Origin: DATJGR01 sp041739525
Lineage (GTDB): Bacteria; Pseudomonadota; Gammaproteobacteria; Pseudomonadales; Azotimanducaceae
Direction: 5' to 3'
DNA: 64,000 nt
Assembly: GCA_041739525.1 (NCBI GenBank)
Contig: JBGSNQ010000181.1
Location: 1 to 64,000 of the forward strand
The translations under genes and the position numbers were made by a program. This document shows positions 1 to 7,859 of the stretch, piece by piece. The first letter of the stretch is position 1. Each line of letters begins with the position of its first letter. Below the pieces are notes generated by a model. The model made no database searches. It was not told where the DNA came from and worked only from the letters and a program-made list of their open reading frames with translations.

Positions 1-2125
1 TGGGCGGAGCCGGCGTGCGGTCGAACGCGCGTTCCGCCGGCGCCGGCGCTTCGGGCTCGTCTCCGAACAGCGCCTTATTCAGATCGAATGCTTCGTCTTC
101 GAGTTCTTCCACGCTGACCGCGCCGGTCGACAGTTCGTCCGGGTCCTCGATGATCAGATCGAACTCCGCGGATGGCGCTGCACGTTTTGCGGCCGGGTTC
201 GGTGCTCGAGCTGCCACTTCTTCGAACCCAGGTTCATACGTCGGCGCAGCAATGGATTCAGGCGCCGCCTCCGGCACCTCGTCCATGAACTCCTCATCCG
301 CGGTCGCTTCTTCCGGAAGCTCTGCATTGTGCAGCTCTTCGCTCCTCAGCTCTTCCGTGGATTCATCCACGATGAGTTCGTCTTCGTCATCGACAGTCGC
401 TACGAGTTGCGGCGGCGGCGCAACAGCCACCTGCGGCGGTGTCGGCTCGAGCTTCACGATCGGCGCCGGCGGACGCAGCGCGAGTTCGCTGCCCGCGCCG
501 TATCCGAGCTGCATCAAGCTACGCTCGACGACACTCAGAATTTCATCGCCCGGCGTCGCTGCGTCTTCGCACAGGCGTTCGAGGTAGTAGTCGATACCGC
601 TGATCGCATCGGCAAACGCGTCGAGCGCCGCCCAATCGGGAGTGTTGCCGGCAACGAGTTCATTAGTGACGTAAAGACCGCAGCGACCGAGTTGTTCGGC
701 CGCCGCGGCAAGCGGCACCATTGCGAGCGCGCCCTTGACCGCCGCCAGCAACGCCGGAACGTCCGCCAAACGATTGGTATCCCACTGCGCCGATACATAG
801 TCGACGACAGCCTGCTTCACCTGTTCGATACCAGTGCGGGCTTCACCCAGCACGGCCACCTGCGCTTCGTTGATCAGGCCCGACGCATCCGACGTTCCGC
901 TCAGACCGCTGCGTTGTTGTGCGATGCCGGCGAGGTTCTCATCGACCTGCAGCAGCGCGGACGCGACGCCGAGCAGTAATACATCGTCGAACGAATCGCG
1001 AGTGACCGCGGCTTGAATCGCTTCGACCTGATCCGCGATGACCGCGCGCGAACTCTCGAAGCCGAGGATCGAAAGCGTGCTGCCGATTTGCTTGAGGGGC
1101 ACCGCCAACTGCATCAGCGTTTCGCTCGAACGCGAGTCGCCGCGCACGAACAGATCGAGCGCATCTTTTACGCCCGCGAGTTCTTCTCGCAGCGCGGCCG
1201 CCGCTGTGTTGATCGCTTCGCGCTTGGAGATCGCCAGTCGTTCCTCAGGCGGTTCCTGTGCGATCGCGTCGCCCAGCTGTTTGATGTCCGGACTGTCGTT
1301 GCCGTGTTCGCGTGCCGCATCGATGAGTTGCTTCACGAGCTCGAGGGACAACGGCCGCGTAAGAGCCTGGGCACCGTGTTGTGCGAGCCCTTTTATTTCC
1401 GCATCGACGCGTCGCAACAAACGCACCACGTCGCCAGTCAATTCAGCGTTACCGTCGGAGAGTGCTGCGACGAACGCCGAGAACGCGCGCCACAAGGCAG
1501 TGTAAGGCGTACGTTCGCAGAGGCGTTCGAGCCCGACGGCGACCTTGGCAAGCATGGCGAGGGCTTTCTTCGAATCCTCACCCTTCAAAACCGACAGCAG
1601 CACCTGCTGATAGGCGGCTCGAATCCGGCGCGCCTTCTCGATGCCGTCGATCTGGTCGAATCGCTGCAGCGTTTCGCTGCTCGCTACACCGTGCAGTACG
1701 ACGCCGGACCGGGCGCCCGGGTCGGGAAATCGCTCTACGCCGCGCGCCCCACGCAACTCGTTGGCGAGCGGCAGCACGGCGCGGCGCGAATCGGGGAAGC
1801 CTTTCTGGATCTCTTCGAGAAACGCAGGCAGTTGCAGGATGCCCTGCATCAGGAGTTGTTGCGCGTCGTCGACGTTCGATACCGAGCCGCCCAGCAACGC
1901 CTGAGCGAGCTGCTCCATTTCATCGGTGAGCACCGTGACGCCGGTCAGCTCCAGCATCAGCAGCGTGCCATGCACCTGGTGCAGATACGTCAGGCACGCG
2001 CGCATCTTGGTTTCGTCGCGATCCGATTCCGCATAGGCCTCGAGCGCCTGGCGCGCCGCCTTCAGCGTTTCGTCAATCTCACGCTTGATCCAATCCAGCG
2101 CGAAATGTTCTCGGCTCTCGGTCAT
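1..2125 (-). CDS. chpA: ChpA, hybrid histidine kinase of the Pil-Chp system (N-terminal part)
   Basis: The open frame runs off the left edge, so only the first ~708 residues are present. ChpA is the very large CheA-like kinase that takes input from PilJ/PilI and phosphorylates PilG and PilH to control type IV pilus twitching. Residues ~1-110 look like a first Hpt-type helical bundle, with a histidine near residue 52 in a LHQVHGTL context. Helical, Hpt-like repeats follow (YVTNELVAGN region near 490), then an acidic, proline/alanine-rich linker after ~550. The kinase core, CheW-like and receiver domains must lie outside the window. The ATG at 2125 is chosen because it follows pilJ by 59 bases and the protein begins with the MTESREHFALDWIK-type start expected of ChpA. 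Last gene of pilGHIJ-chpA; no pilK lies between pilJ and chpA. Identity rests on synteny plus the N-terminus. Confidence 0.88.
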   Translation of the reverse strand, partial: MTESREHFALDWIKREIDETLKAARQALEAYAESDRDETKMRACLTYLHQVHGTLLMLELTGVTVLTDEMEQLAQALLGGSVSNVDDAQQLLMQGILQLPAFLEEIQKGFPDSRRAVLPLANELRGARGVERFPDPGARSGVVLHGVASSETLQRFDQIDGIEKARRIRAAYQQVLLSVLKGEDSKKALAMLAKVAVGLERLCERTPYTALWRAFSAFVAALSDGNAELTGDVVRLLRRVDAEIKGLAQHGAQALTRPLSLELVKQLIDAAREHGNDSPDIKQLGDAIAQEPPEERLAISKREAINTAAAALREELAGVKDALDLFVRGDSRSSETLMQLAVPLKQIGSTLSILGFESSRAVIADQVEAIQAAVTRDSFDDVLLLGVASALLQVDENLAGIAQQRSGLSGTSDASGLINEAQVAVLGEARTGIEQVKQAVVDYVSAQWDTNRLADVPALLAAVKGALAMVPLAAAAEQLGRCGLYVTNELVAGNTPDWAALDAFADAISGIDYYLERLCEDAATPGDEILSVVERSLMQLGYGAGSELALRPPAPIVKLEPTPPQVAVAPPPQLVATVDDEDELIVDESTEELRSEELHNAELPEEATADEEFMDEVPEAAPESIAAPTYEPGFEEVAARAPNPAAKRAAPSAEFDLIIEDPDELSTGAVSVEELEDEAFDLNKALFGDEPEAPAPAERAFDRTPAPP

Positions 2126-2184
2126 TCGCCTATCCAGTCCGGATGCTCAGCGCGCGGCCGCGACATCCGTCCATACGTTCGTGT

Positions 2185-3420
2185 TCAACGAGACTTCGAT
2201 TCGCCGGGCAGCTTGAAGAATTCCACCGACACGCGCATCTCGTTCGCCATCTCAGCCAGTGCACCGACCGACTTTGCCGTCGCCTCGGTTCCGTTGGCCG
2301 TTTGTGACGTGATCTCCTGAATGACACCCATGGTGTTCGAGACGTGTCCTGCTGACGCCGCTTGCTGGCGCGCGGCGTTACTGATGTTCTGAATCAGTTC
2401 GGCAAGCGACGTCGACACGCTCTCGATCTCTTCGAGCGCTACGCCTGCATCCTGTGCACGCTTCGCACCGCTAACCACCTCAGTGGTCGTCTGTTCCATC
2501 GAGATGACCGCCTCGTTCGTGTCGGTCTGAATGGTTTTGACGAGCGCGGCGATTTGTTTCGTTGCCGCGGATGAACGCTCTGCAAGACGCTGAACTTCGT
2601 CGGCGACGACCGCGAAGCCGCGGCCCGCATCGCCGGCCATCGAAGCCTGAATCGCAGCGTTCAGCGACAGGATGTTGGTCTGGTCGGCGATGTCGTTGAT
2701 GAGCGAAACGATGTCGCCGATTTCCTGGCTCGATTCACCCAGTCGTTTGATTCGTTTCGACGTTTCCTGAATCTGGCCGCGAATAGTGTCCATACCGCCG
2801 ATCGTGGCCTGCACCACATCAGCGCCCTTGTTGGCGATCGCAACTGCACGTTCTGCGACTGCGGCGGACTCCGCTGCGTTCGACGACACGTGGTCGATCG
2901 ACACCGCCATTTCGTTGATTGCGGTGGATGCGGCGGTTATCTCACGCGCCTGGTTATCTGACGCATTCGCGAGGCTGCGTGCGGTCTGCTGCGTTTCTTC
3001 TGCAGCACGCGCAACGCGCACGGAAACGCGGTTGATGTTCGATACCAGCCCGCGCATCTGGTCGATGGCGAAGTTGATCGAATCTGCGATGGCGCCCGTG
3101 AAGTTCTCGGTGACCGATGCGTGCACCGTCAGGTCGCCCTCAGCGAGGTCGGCCAATTCGTCGAGGAGCTGCAGAATGGCGGCTTGATTACGCTCGTTCT
3201 GCTCGGCTTGCTCCGACAGTTTTCGGCGTGCGTCGCGCAGCATCAGCATCGCGATTACCGCGACCAGCACGATGCCGCCAACGGCCAACAAAAGGGGGTA
3301 GTTGCCCGTCACGGACCGGTCGTCCGTGACGATCACGAAGCCCATCGCACCCAACGTCACCGTCAACAAGACGATGAGCGCGCTCAACAGCGGACTCGCC
3401 GACATCTTGTTCGTCTTCAT
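2185..3420 (-). CDS. pilJ: PilJ, methyl-accepting chemoreceptor of twitching motility, short form
   Basis: Inner-membrane chemoreceptor that feeds the ChpA kinase. Two hydrophobic segments are visible, residues ~10-30 and ~41-61, with only about ten residues between them, so there is practically no periplasmic domain. A HAMP-like linker lies at ~75-130. The cytoplasmic signalling hairpin is intact: INDIADQTNILSLNAAIQAS (241-260) followed by MAGDAGRGFAVVADEVQRLA (261-280), which is the PilJ-type tip. The protein is 411 residues, against about 680 for Pseudomonas PilJ with its two ligand-binding repeats. Position between pilI and chpA is canonical, so I call it pilJ rather than an unrelated receptor. 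Glutamine/glutamate pairs suited to methylation are present, but no pilK methyltransferase is adjacent. Confidence 0.88.
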   Translation of the reverse strand: MKTNKMSASPLLSALIVLLTVTLGAMGFVIVTDDRSVTGNYPLLLAVGGIVLVAVIAMLMLRDARRKLSEQAEQNERNQAAILQLLDELADLAEGDLTVHASVTENFTGAIADSINFAIDQMRGLVSNINRVSVRVARAAEETQQTARSLANASDNQAREITAASTAINEMAVSIDHVSSNAAESAAVAERAVAIANKGADVVQATIGGMDTIRGQIQETSKRIKRLGESSQEIGDIVSLINDIADQTNILSLNAAIQASMAGDAGRGFAVVADEVQRLAERSSAATKQIAALVKTIQTDTNEAVISMEQTTTEVVSGAKRAQDAGVALEEIESVSTSLAELIQNISNAARQQAASAGHVSNTMGVIQEITSQTANGTEATAKSVGALAEMANEMRVSVEFFKLPGESKSR

Positions 3421-3432
3421 ATCCCTTTTCCG

Positions 3433-3969
3433 TTATTCCGCTACGTTTAAGAACCGTTCATCCCGAACGAGTGCCGCCAAACTCACCACATAGAACACCC
3501 GGCCACCGTGTCGATACGCGCCCTTTATGAAAGGGTGAATCGCATCTACACCTTCAGGCTGGCCACTCTCGAAACTGTCTTCCTGAAAGTGCTGCATGCC
3601 GAGCGACTGCTCGACAATGAGACCCACGCTAATGCCGTCGCCGTCGACGATCAGCAGCCGCCATTGCAGCCGTTGCACGGTGGCGGTGACACCGAAGTAT
3701 CGGTGCATGTCCACAACCGGAATCAGTCGACCGCGAACATTCGCGACGCCGGCGATCCAGTCCCGCACGCGCGGCAACGCCGTTACACGCGGGAGCTTCA
3801 AAATCTCGTTGACCTCGCCAAGCGGCGAAACGAGCCTTACGCCGCCTAGCTGAAAGCCGATGCCTTGCCATTCCGGCCGGGTGTCGCGTTTGTGTGGCAA
3901 CGGTGCCGCGTTTCGAAACGTGTCCGCTTCGATGTCGCGCAGGATCTGAAGTACCTGACTGGCTGGCAT
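3433..3969 (-). CDS. pilI: PilI, CheW-like adaptor
   Basis: Single CheW domain protein of 178 residues that couples the PilJ receptor to the ChpA kinase at the cytoplasmic face. The CheW beta-barrel is recognisable from IGFQLGGVRLVSPLGEVNEI (residues ~37-56), the DWIAGVANVRGRLIPVVDM segment (~90-108) and the C-terminal RHGGRVFYVVSLAALV strand. The NVRGRLIPVVD core is the most diagnostic stretch of the family. It is third in the pilG-pilH-pilI-pilJ-chpA operon, 10 bases after pilH and 12 before pilJ, so co-transcription is near certain. Family length and order match Pseudomonas and Xanthomonas PilI. Confidence 0.92.
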   Translation of the reverse strand: MPASQVLQILRDIEADTFRNAAPLPHKRDTRPEWQGIGFQLGGVRLVSPLGEVNEILKLPRVTALPRVRDWIAGVANVRGRLIPVVDMHRYFGVTATVQRLQWRLLIVDGDGISVGLIVEQSLGMQHFQEDSFESGQPEGVDAIHPFIKGAYRHGGRVFYVVSLAALVRDERFLNVAE

Positions 3970-3979
3970 CGGCGCTGCC

Positions 3980-4348
3980 CTAGTTCTCTTCCAGCACGCC
4001 GTTGACCGCGGAGATCAGCGTCTTCTCGTCGACCGGCTTCGTCAGATACCCGGAAGCGCCTTGTCGCTCGCCCCACACGCGATCGGTGTCCTGATCTTTC
4101 GATGACACGATGATCACCGGGATGTGGCGCGTCTGGTTGTCGCGCGTCAGCTGGCGTGTCGCCTGAAATCCGTTGATGCCCGGCATGACGACATCCATCA
4201 GGATGACGTCGGGCAGTTCCTCGTTCGCGAGATCGATCCCATCCGTTCCTGATGCTGCGGTAAGCACTTGATGGCCATGCTTCGCCAACACATTGACGAA
4301 CTGATGGGTTTCAGTGGGTGAGTCGTCGACTACGAGAATACGGGCCAT
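3980..4348 (-). CDS. pilH: PilH, single-domain response regulator
   Basis: Stand-alone CheY-like receiver of 122 residues. The acidic pair is at Asp8-Asp9 (VVDDSPTE), the phospho-acceptor is Asp52 in ILMDVVMPG, and the conserved lysine lies in YLTKPVDEK near residue 102. In the Pseudomonas system PilH is phosphorylated by ChpA and counteracts PilG, affecting the retraction side of twitching and cAMP levels. The sequence WGERQGASGYLTKPV is typical of PilH. It follows pilG by 26 bases and precedes pilI by 10, within the same minus-strand operon. No DNA-binding output domain is attached. Confidence 0.93.
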   Translation of the reverse strand: MARILVVDDSPTETHQFVNVLAKHGHQVLTAASGTDGIDLANEELPDVILMDVVMPGINGFQATRQLTRDNQTRHIPVIIVSSKDQDTDRVWGERQGASGYLTKPVDEKTLISAVNGVLEEN

Positions 4349-4374
4349 TTCGTCGCTTGCCTCGAATCCGTTGA

Positions 4375-4755
4375 CTAGCTCACCAACGTACGGATGGTGC
4401 CGAGTAGCTCTTCCTTGCTGAACGGCTTCGTGATGTAGCGATCCGACCCGACGATACGGCCTTTGGCCTTGTCGAAAAGACCGTCCTTGCTTGAAAGCAT
4501 CACCACGGGCGTCGACTTGAACTCGCTGTTGTTCTTGATCAGCGCGCAGGTCTGATAGCCGTCGAGGCGCGGCATCATGATGTCGACGAAGATGATCTCT
4601 GGGTGTGAATCGGCGATCTTGGCGAGCGCGTCGAAACCGTCTGTTGCGGTGATGACGTCGCAGCCGGCTTTCGACAACAGGTTCTCCGCACTGCGTCGAA
4701 TGGTCTTACTGTCATCAATGACCAACACCTTGACGCCCCGAAGTTCCTCTTCCAT
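4375..4755 (-). CDS. pilG: PilG, single-domain response regulator
   Basis: First gene of the Pil-Chp operon: a 126-residue CheY-like receiver. Acidic residues sit at Asp14-Asp15 (VIDDSKTIRR), the phospho-acceptor at Asp58 (IIFVDIMMPRLDG) and the conserved lysine in YITKPFSKEELL. In P. aeruginosa PilG is the positive output of ChpA, promoting pilus extension and activating adenylate cyclase. The ATG at 4755 gives MEEELRGVKVLVIDDS, matching the family N-terminus. The 216-base gap to the divergent gshB holds the leader; it contains a GCCGGG-CAT-CCCGGC hairpin (4816-4830) in the presumed 5' untranslated part, but I cannot point to a convincing promoter. Confidence 0.94.
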   Translation of the reverse strand: MEEELRGVKVLVIDDSKTIRRSAENLLSKAGCDVITATDGFDALAKIADSHPEIIFVDIMMPRLDGYQTCALIKNNSEFKSTPVVMLSSKDGLFDKAKGRIVGSDRYITKPFSKEELLGTIRTLVS

Positions 4756-4921
4756 GGTACGGTCCTTGCTCTAACCCGTGTAACGGGCACCATTTGCGGT
4801 GTCTGAATGACTGCGCCGGGATGCCCGGCCAACAGAACATCCGCGTTGTAACACGATTTCTGGGGTCGATCTATAAGTCGCCGACTGTAAAGGGAATTCT
4901 GTCTCATTCTGCTTGCTCGCC

Positions 4922-4939
4922 AGTACCCATGTGGGTACT
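4922..4939. promoter_or_regulatory. Perfect palindrome in the pilG/gshB divergent intergenic region
   Basis: AGTACCCA-TG-TGGGTACT is an 8-base perfect inverted repeat with a 2-base centre, 33 bases upstream of the gshB start. A weak promoter-like pair (TTGCTC, then TACTTT after 17 bases) would place it in the spacer, so an operator for gshB is possible. I do not recognise it as a known regulator site; it could also be chance. Confidence 0.3.
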
Positions 4940-4971
4940 TTTGACAGCCGTCACGCGAGCCCCGTAGTCCG

Positions 4972-5970
4972 ATGCGCAAAGCTCTCTTCGTCATCGATCC
5001 GATCGACGAAATCAACCTCAAGAAAGATAGCACTCTGGCGATGATTCGTGCGGCGCAACGGCGTGGTTGGGACGTTCGTTGCGTGCTGCAGGGCGATCTC
5101 TTCTATCGCGACGAGCATCCGTGGGGGTACCTGCGGACATTCTCTCTGAGCGATGCGTTCGCAGAGCGACTCGACCCGGCTCGCGCGCTGTCCGACTGGT
5201 ATTGCCTCGGCGAGGAAGTGGCCGAGCCGCTGGCCGAATGCGACATGATCTTCATGCGCAAGGATCCGCCGTTCGACATTGAGTACATCTACACCACATA
5301 CCTGCTCGAGCGCGCCGAGAACGAGGGCGTGCTGGTGGTGAATCGTCCAGCCAGCCTGCGCGACTGCAACGAGAAGTTCTTCGCGACCGCATTTCCGCAG
5401 TGCGGTCCGCCGCTGGTGGTGACGCGCCGCGCGGATGTGATCCGGGAGTTTCAGTCGAAGCACAAGCACATCGTGCTGAAACCGCTCGACGGGATGGGCG
5501 GTGCCAATATCTTCCGGCTGATGGAAGGCGACCCGAACCTGTCGGTGGTCATCGAGACGCTCACGCAGCACGGCAGCCAGCAGATCATGGCGCAGGTGTT
5601 CCTGCCCGAGATCAAAGACGGCGACAAGCGCATCCTCATCGTAAACGGCGAACCGATCCCCTACGCGCTCGCGCGTATACCGAAGGCCGGAGAGGCCCGT
5701 GGCAATCTCGCCGCCGGTGGCACCGGGGAAGGTCGACCACTGACACCGCGCGATCGATGGATCGCCGAACAGGTCGGCCCCGAACTGGTGCGACGCGGTC
5801 TGTATTTCGTCGGGATCGACGTGATCGGGGACTATCTCACGGAAGTGAACGTCACTTGCCCGACGTGCATTCGCGAACTAGATGCACAGTTCGGCCTCGA
5901 TATTGCCGCTAAACTCATTGATTGCATCGATGCAAAACTCAACGAGAGGGCGCGCCGGACCGGCCGCTGA
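4972..5970 (+). CDS. gshB: Glutathione synthetase
   Basis: ATP-grasp ligase that joins gamma-glutamylcysteine to glycine, the last step of glutathione synthesis in the cytosol. The 332-residue protein has the family hallmarks: FMRKDPPFD (94-102), NEKFF near 133, the glycine-rich lid PLDGMGGANIF (171-181), RGNLAAGG (243-250), and the metal/ATP-binding end LTEVNVTCPTCIREL (289-303). Length is close to the E. coli enzyme (316) with a slightly longer tail. It starts the plus-strand run gshB-tonB-yqgE-ruvX, transcribed away from pilG as in Pseudomonas. The ATG at 4972 gives the expected MRKALFVIDPID beginning. Confidence 0.97.
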   Translation: MRKALFVIDPIDEINLKKDSTLAMIRAAQRRGWDVRCVLQGDLFYRDEHPWGYLRTFSLSDAFAERLDPARALSDWYCLGEEVAEPLAECDMIFMRKDPPFDIEYIYTTYLLERAENEGVLVVNRPASLRDCNEKFFATAFPQCGPPLVVTRRADVIREFQSKHKHIVLKPLDGMGGANIFRLMEGDPNLSVVIETLTQHGSQQIMAQVFLPEIKDGDKRILIVNGEPIPYALARIPKAGEARGNLAAGGTGEGRPLTPRDRWIAEQVGPELVRRGLYFVGIDVIGDYLTEVNVTCPTCIRELDAQFGLDIAAKLIDCIDAKLNERARRTGR

Positions 5971-5993
5971 ACGCGACTCGAGAAGATAAGAAC

Positions 5994-6851
5994 ATGGATG
6001 CGGTCATCACACCGCGGGATCGGTTGTCGTTCACCGTCTTCCTTGCGGCCTCACTACATGCAGCGCTGATTCTCGGTGTCGGGTTCGCCTGGCATGTCGA
6101 CCATGCACGCTCGCCGACGATCGAAGTAACGCTGGCTCAGCACGACGATAGGGTGGCTCCCGACAAGGCCGACTTTCTGGCGCAGTCGAACCAACTGGGC
6201 AGCGGCGATGCCGCCGAGGCACGCGAAACCACCACCACTGAAACAGCCGACTTCCACGACAGCGCAGTTCGGCAGGTCGCTTCGGACCCGACGCCTCAGG
6301 AAGAACGAGTTGCCGCGCGCGCGACTCTGACTACTTCTTCCGCCCGCGACGAACAAGCTCCGATCGAGTCGCCGCAAGACGCCGTGGAACCGCGTCTGTC
6401 GCCGACCGATCAACGCCGCCTCATGGATCTCAGCCAGGAAATCGCGAGCCTCGAAGCGCAGGTCGATCTCGAGGCCAACACCGAAGCGAAATCACCCCGC
6501 GTGCGCCGGTTGACGAGCGTTTCGGCGCGCGCCGCGGTCGACGCGTACTACCTGCAGTCGTGGCGGCGCAAGGTCGAGACGGTCGGCAACCTCAACTACC
6601 CGGAAGAGGCGCGCCGCGATCAACTGTACGGCAGCCTGCGGTTGATGGTGTCGATTACGCCCGATGGTGGATTGAAAGACGTGCGCATTCTCGACTCGTC
6701 CGGTTTCAAAGTGCTCGACGATGCGGCCATTCGCATCGTTCGCCAGGCGGCACCGTTCGCGCCATTCCCGGAAGAGATGCGGCAATCCACCGACGTGCTC
6801 GAAATCATCCGCACTTGGCAATTCCGAAAGAACCACTACTCGTCGTCCTAG
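5994..6851 (+). CDS. TonB-family energy transducer, TonB3-like
   Basis: A 285-residue TonB protein: cytoplasmic start, one membrane anchor (residues ~12-35, SFTVFLAASLHAALILGVGF), a long alanine/glutamate-rich periplasmic linker with a short coiled-coil (~140-165), and a C-terminal TonB domain from about 195 (YPEEARRDQLYGSLRL, then VSITPDGGLKDVRILDSSG and WQFRKN near the end). TonB passes proton-motive energy to outer-membrane partners. The ATG at 5994 follows the gshB stop by 23 bases with a purine-rich stretch before it; an upstream in-frame ATG at 5922 lies inside gshB and is rejected. No exbB/exbD is nearby. The location matches PA0406 (tonB3) of P. aeruginosa, which is linked to twitching motility; that role here is inference. 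Confidence 0.9.
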   Translation: MDAVITPRDRLSFTVFLAASLHAALILGVGFAWHVDHARSPTIEVTLAQHDDRVAPDKADFLAQSNQLGSGDAAEARETTTTETADFHDSAVRQVASDPTPQEERVAARATLTTSSARDEQAPIESPQDAVEPRLSPTDQRRLMDLSQEIASLEAQVDLEANTEAKSPRVRRLTSVSARAAVDAYYLQSWRRKVETVGNLNYPEEARRDQLYGSLRLMVSITPDGGLKDVRILDSSGFKVLDDAAIRIVRQAAPFAPFPEEMRQSTDVLEIIRTWQFRKNHYSSS

Positions 6852-6885
6852 AGCAGGTTCTGACACCTGTTATGATCCGCGCGCC

Positions 6886-7443
6886 ATGGCACTCGCTACC
6901 TGTCTGAAGCACCACTTTCTGCTCGCGATGCCGAGCCAGCGCAGTGACTACTTCAGCAACACCATAACGTACGTGTGCGAACACAATGAAGAAGGCGCCA
7001 TGGGCTTCATGGTGAACCGGCCGATGAAGCTCAGCGTGGCTGACCTGCTCGGACAACTCGGCATCGGCGGCACCGTGTCGGCGGACCAGCCGGTGATGGA
7101 AGGCGGACCCGTTAAGACCGAGCGCGGCTTCATTCTCCACAGCGACGAGGTGCAGTACGACGCGAGCCTGCCGCTTGGGAATGGCCTGATGCTGAGCACC
7201 GCGCGGCAGACACTCGAAGCCATCGGCAGCGGCAAAGCACCGAAACGCTATCTCGTGGCACTCGGCTACGCGGGCTGGGGCAGCGGCCAGCTCGAAAACG
7301 AGATGCTCGAAAATACGTGGCTCAGCTGCCCGGCCGATGTGAACATCCTGTTCGACGTACCGTTCGACCAACGGGTGAACAAAGCCGCGGCATCGCTCGG
7401 CATCGACTTTCGGCTGATTGCGAATCAAGCCGGACACGCGTGA
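6886..7443 (+). CDS. yqgE: YqgE/AlgH family protein (DUF179)
   Basis: Conserved 185-residue cytosolic protein of unknown biochemical function. Recognisable family segments are HHFLLAMPSQ near the N-terminus, EEGAMGFMVNRP (~35-46), VMEGGPVKTERGFILHS (~70-86) and the GYAGWGSGQLENEM core (~126-139). In Pseudomonas the homologue was named AlgH after an alginate phenotype. Start chosen at ATG 6886, which begins MALATCLKHHFLL; the longer frame from 6721 is a read-through of tonB in another frame. The stop overlaps the ruvX start (GTGA at 7440-7443), so the two are probably translationally coupled, as is usual for this pair. Confidence 0.94.
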   Translation: MALATCLKHHFLLAMPSQRSDYFSNTITYVCEHNEEGAMGFMVNRPMKLSVADLLGQLGIGGTVSADQPVMEGGPVKTERGFILHSDEVQYDASLPLGNGLMLSTARQTLEAIGSGKAPKRYLVALGYAGWGSGQLENEMLENTWLSCPADVNILFDVPFDQRVNKAAASLGIDFRLIANQAGHA

Positions 7444-7853
7444 CTGCGAAGCGTCCGTCGACCGTTCTCGCATTCGATTTCGGCATGCGAAACATCGGCA
7501 TTGCGATCGGCCAGACCATCACACACACCGCAAGCGCACTGGGCACCGTGCGCGCGCGCGACGGGGTACCCGACTGGGACGCCGTCGATGCGCTGATGCG
7601 CGAGTGGCAACCAGCGGTGCTGCTCGTTGGCTTGCCGCTGAACATGGATGACACGCTCAGCGAGATGGCGGTGAAGGCGAAACGCTTCGCCAAGAAGCTG
7701 GAAACACGCTATCGGCTGAACGTGCAACTGGTCGACGAGCGGTTGACCAGCTTCGAGGCGCGCGGCCTGTCGCGCGATATCGACGAACAGCACGCGATCG
7801 CGGCGCGGCTCATAGCCGAAACGTACCTTAGAGATACGAAGTCGCCCGGCTAG
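7440..7853 (+). CDS. ruvX: YqgF/RuvX, pre-16S rRNA nuclease (RNase H-like fold)
   Basis: RNase H-fold nuclease, 137 residues, needed for 5'-end maturation of 16S rRNA (also called a putative Holliday junction resolvase). The first catalytic aspartate is in LAFDFGMRNIGIA (Asp13), LLVGLPLNMDD gives the second motif and VDERLTSFEA supplies the following acidic pair. The GTG at 7440 is preferred because it forms a 4-base overlap with the yqgE stop and gives the normal family length; the longer frame starts inside yqgE. In Pseudomonas this gene is followed by pyrR-pyrB-pyrC; here the next gene (pilU, opposite strand) begins its stop codon only 6 bases later. Confidence 0.94.
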   Translation: MTAKRPSTVLAFDFGMRNIGIAIGQTITHTASALGTVRARDGVPDWDAVDALMREWQPAVLLVGLPLNMDDTLSEMAVKAKRFAKKLETRYRLNVQLVDERLTSFEARGLSRDIDEQHAIAARLIAETYLRDTKSPG

Positions 7854-7859
7854 CGTTGT

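Noticed and set aside
1013..2320. A 435-codon open frame opposite chpA, and similar long frames opposite pilU (7992-8990), spoT (36679-37896), glmS (48791-49870) and atpH-atpB (55955-57259).
   Set aside because: They lie antisense to certain genes, have arginine/histidine-rich compositions typical of antisense frames in GC-rich DNA, and show no family motifs.
4816..4830. GCCGGG-CAT-CCCGGC hairpin in the pilG leader.
   Set aside because: A short GC hairpin without a T-run or a conserved partner; chance is likely in GC-rich DNA.
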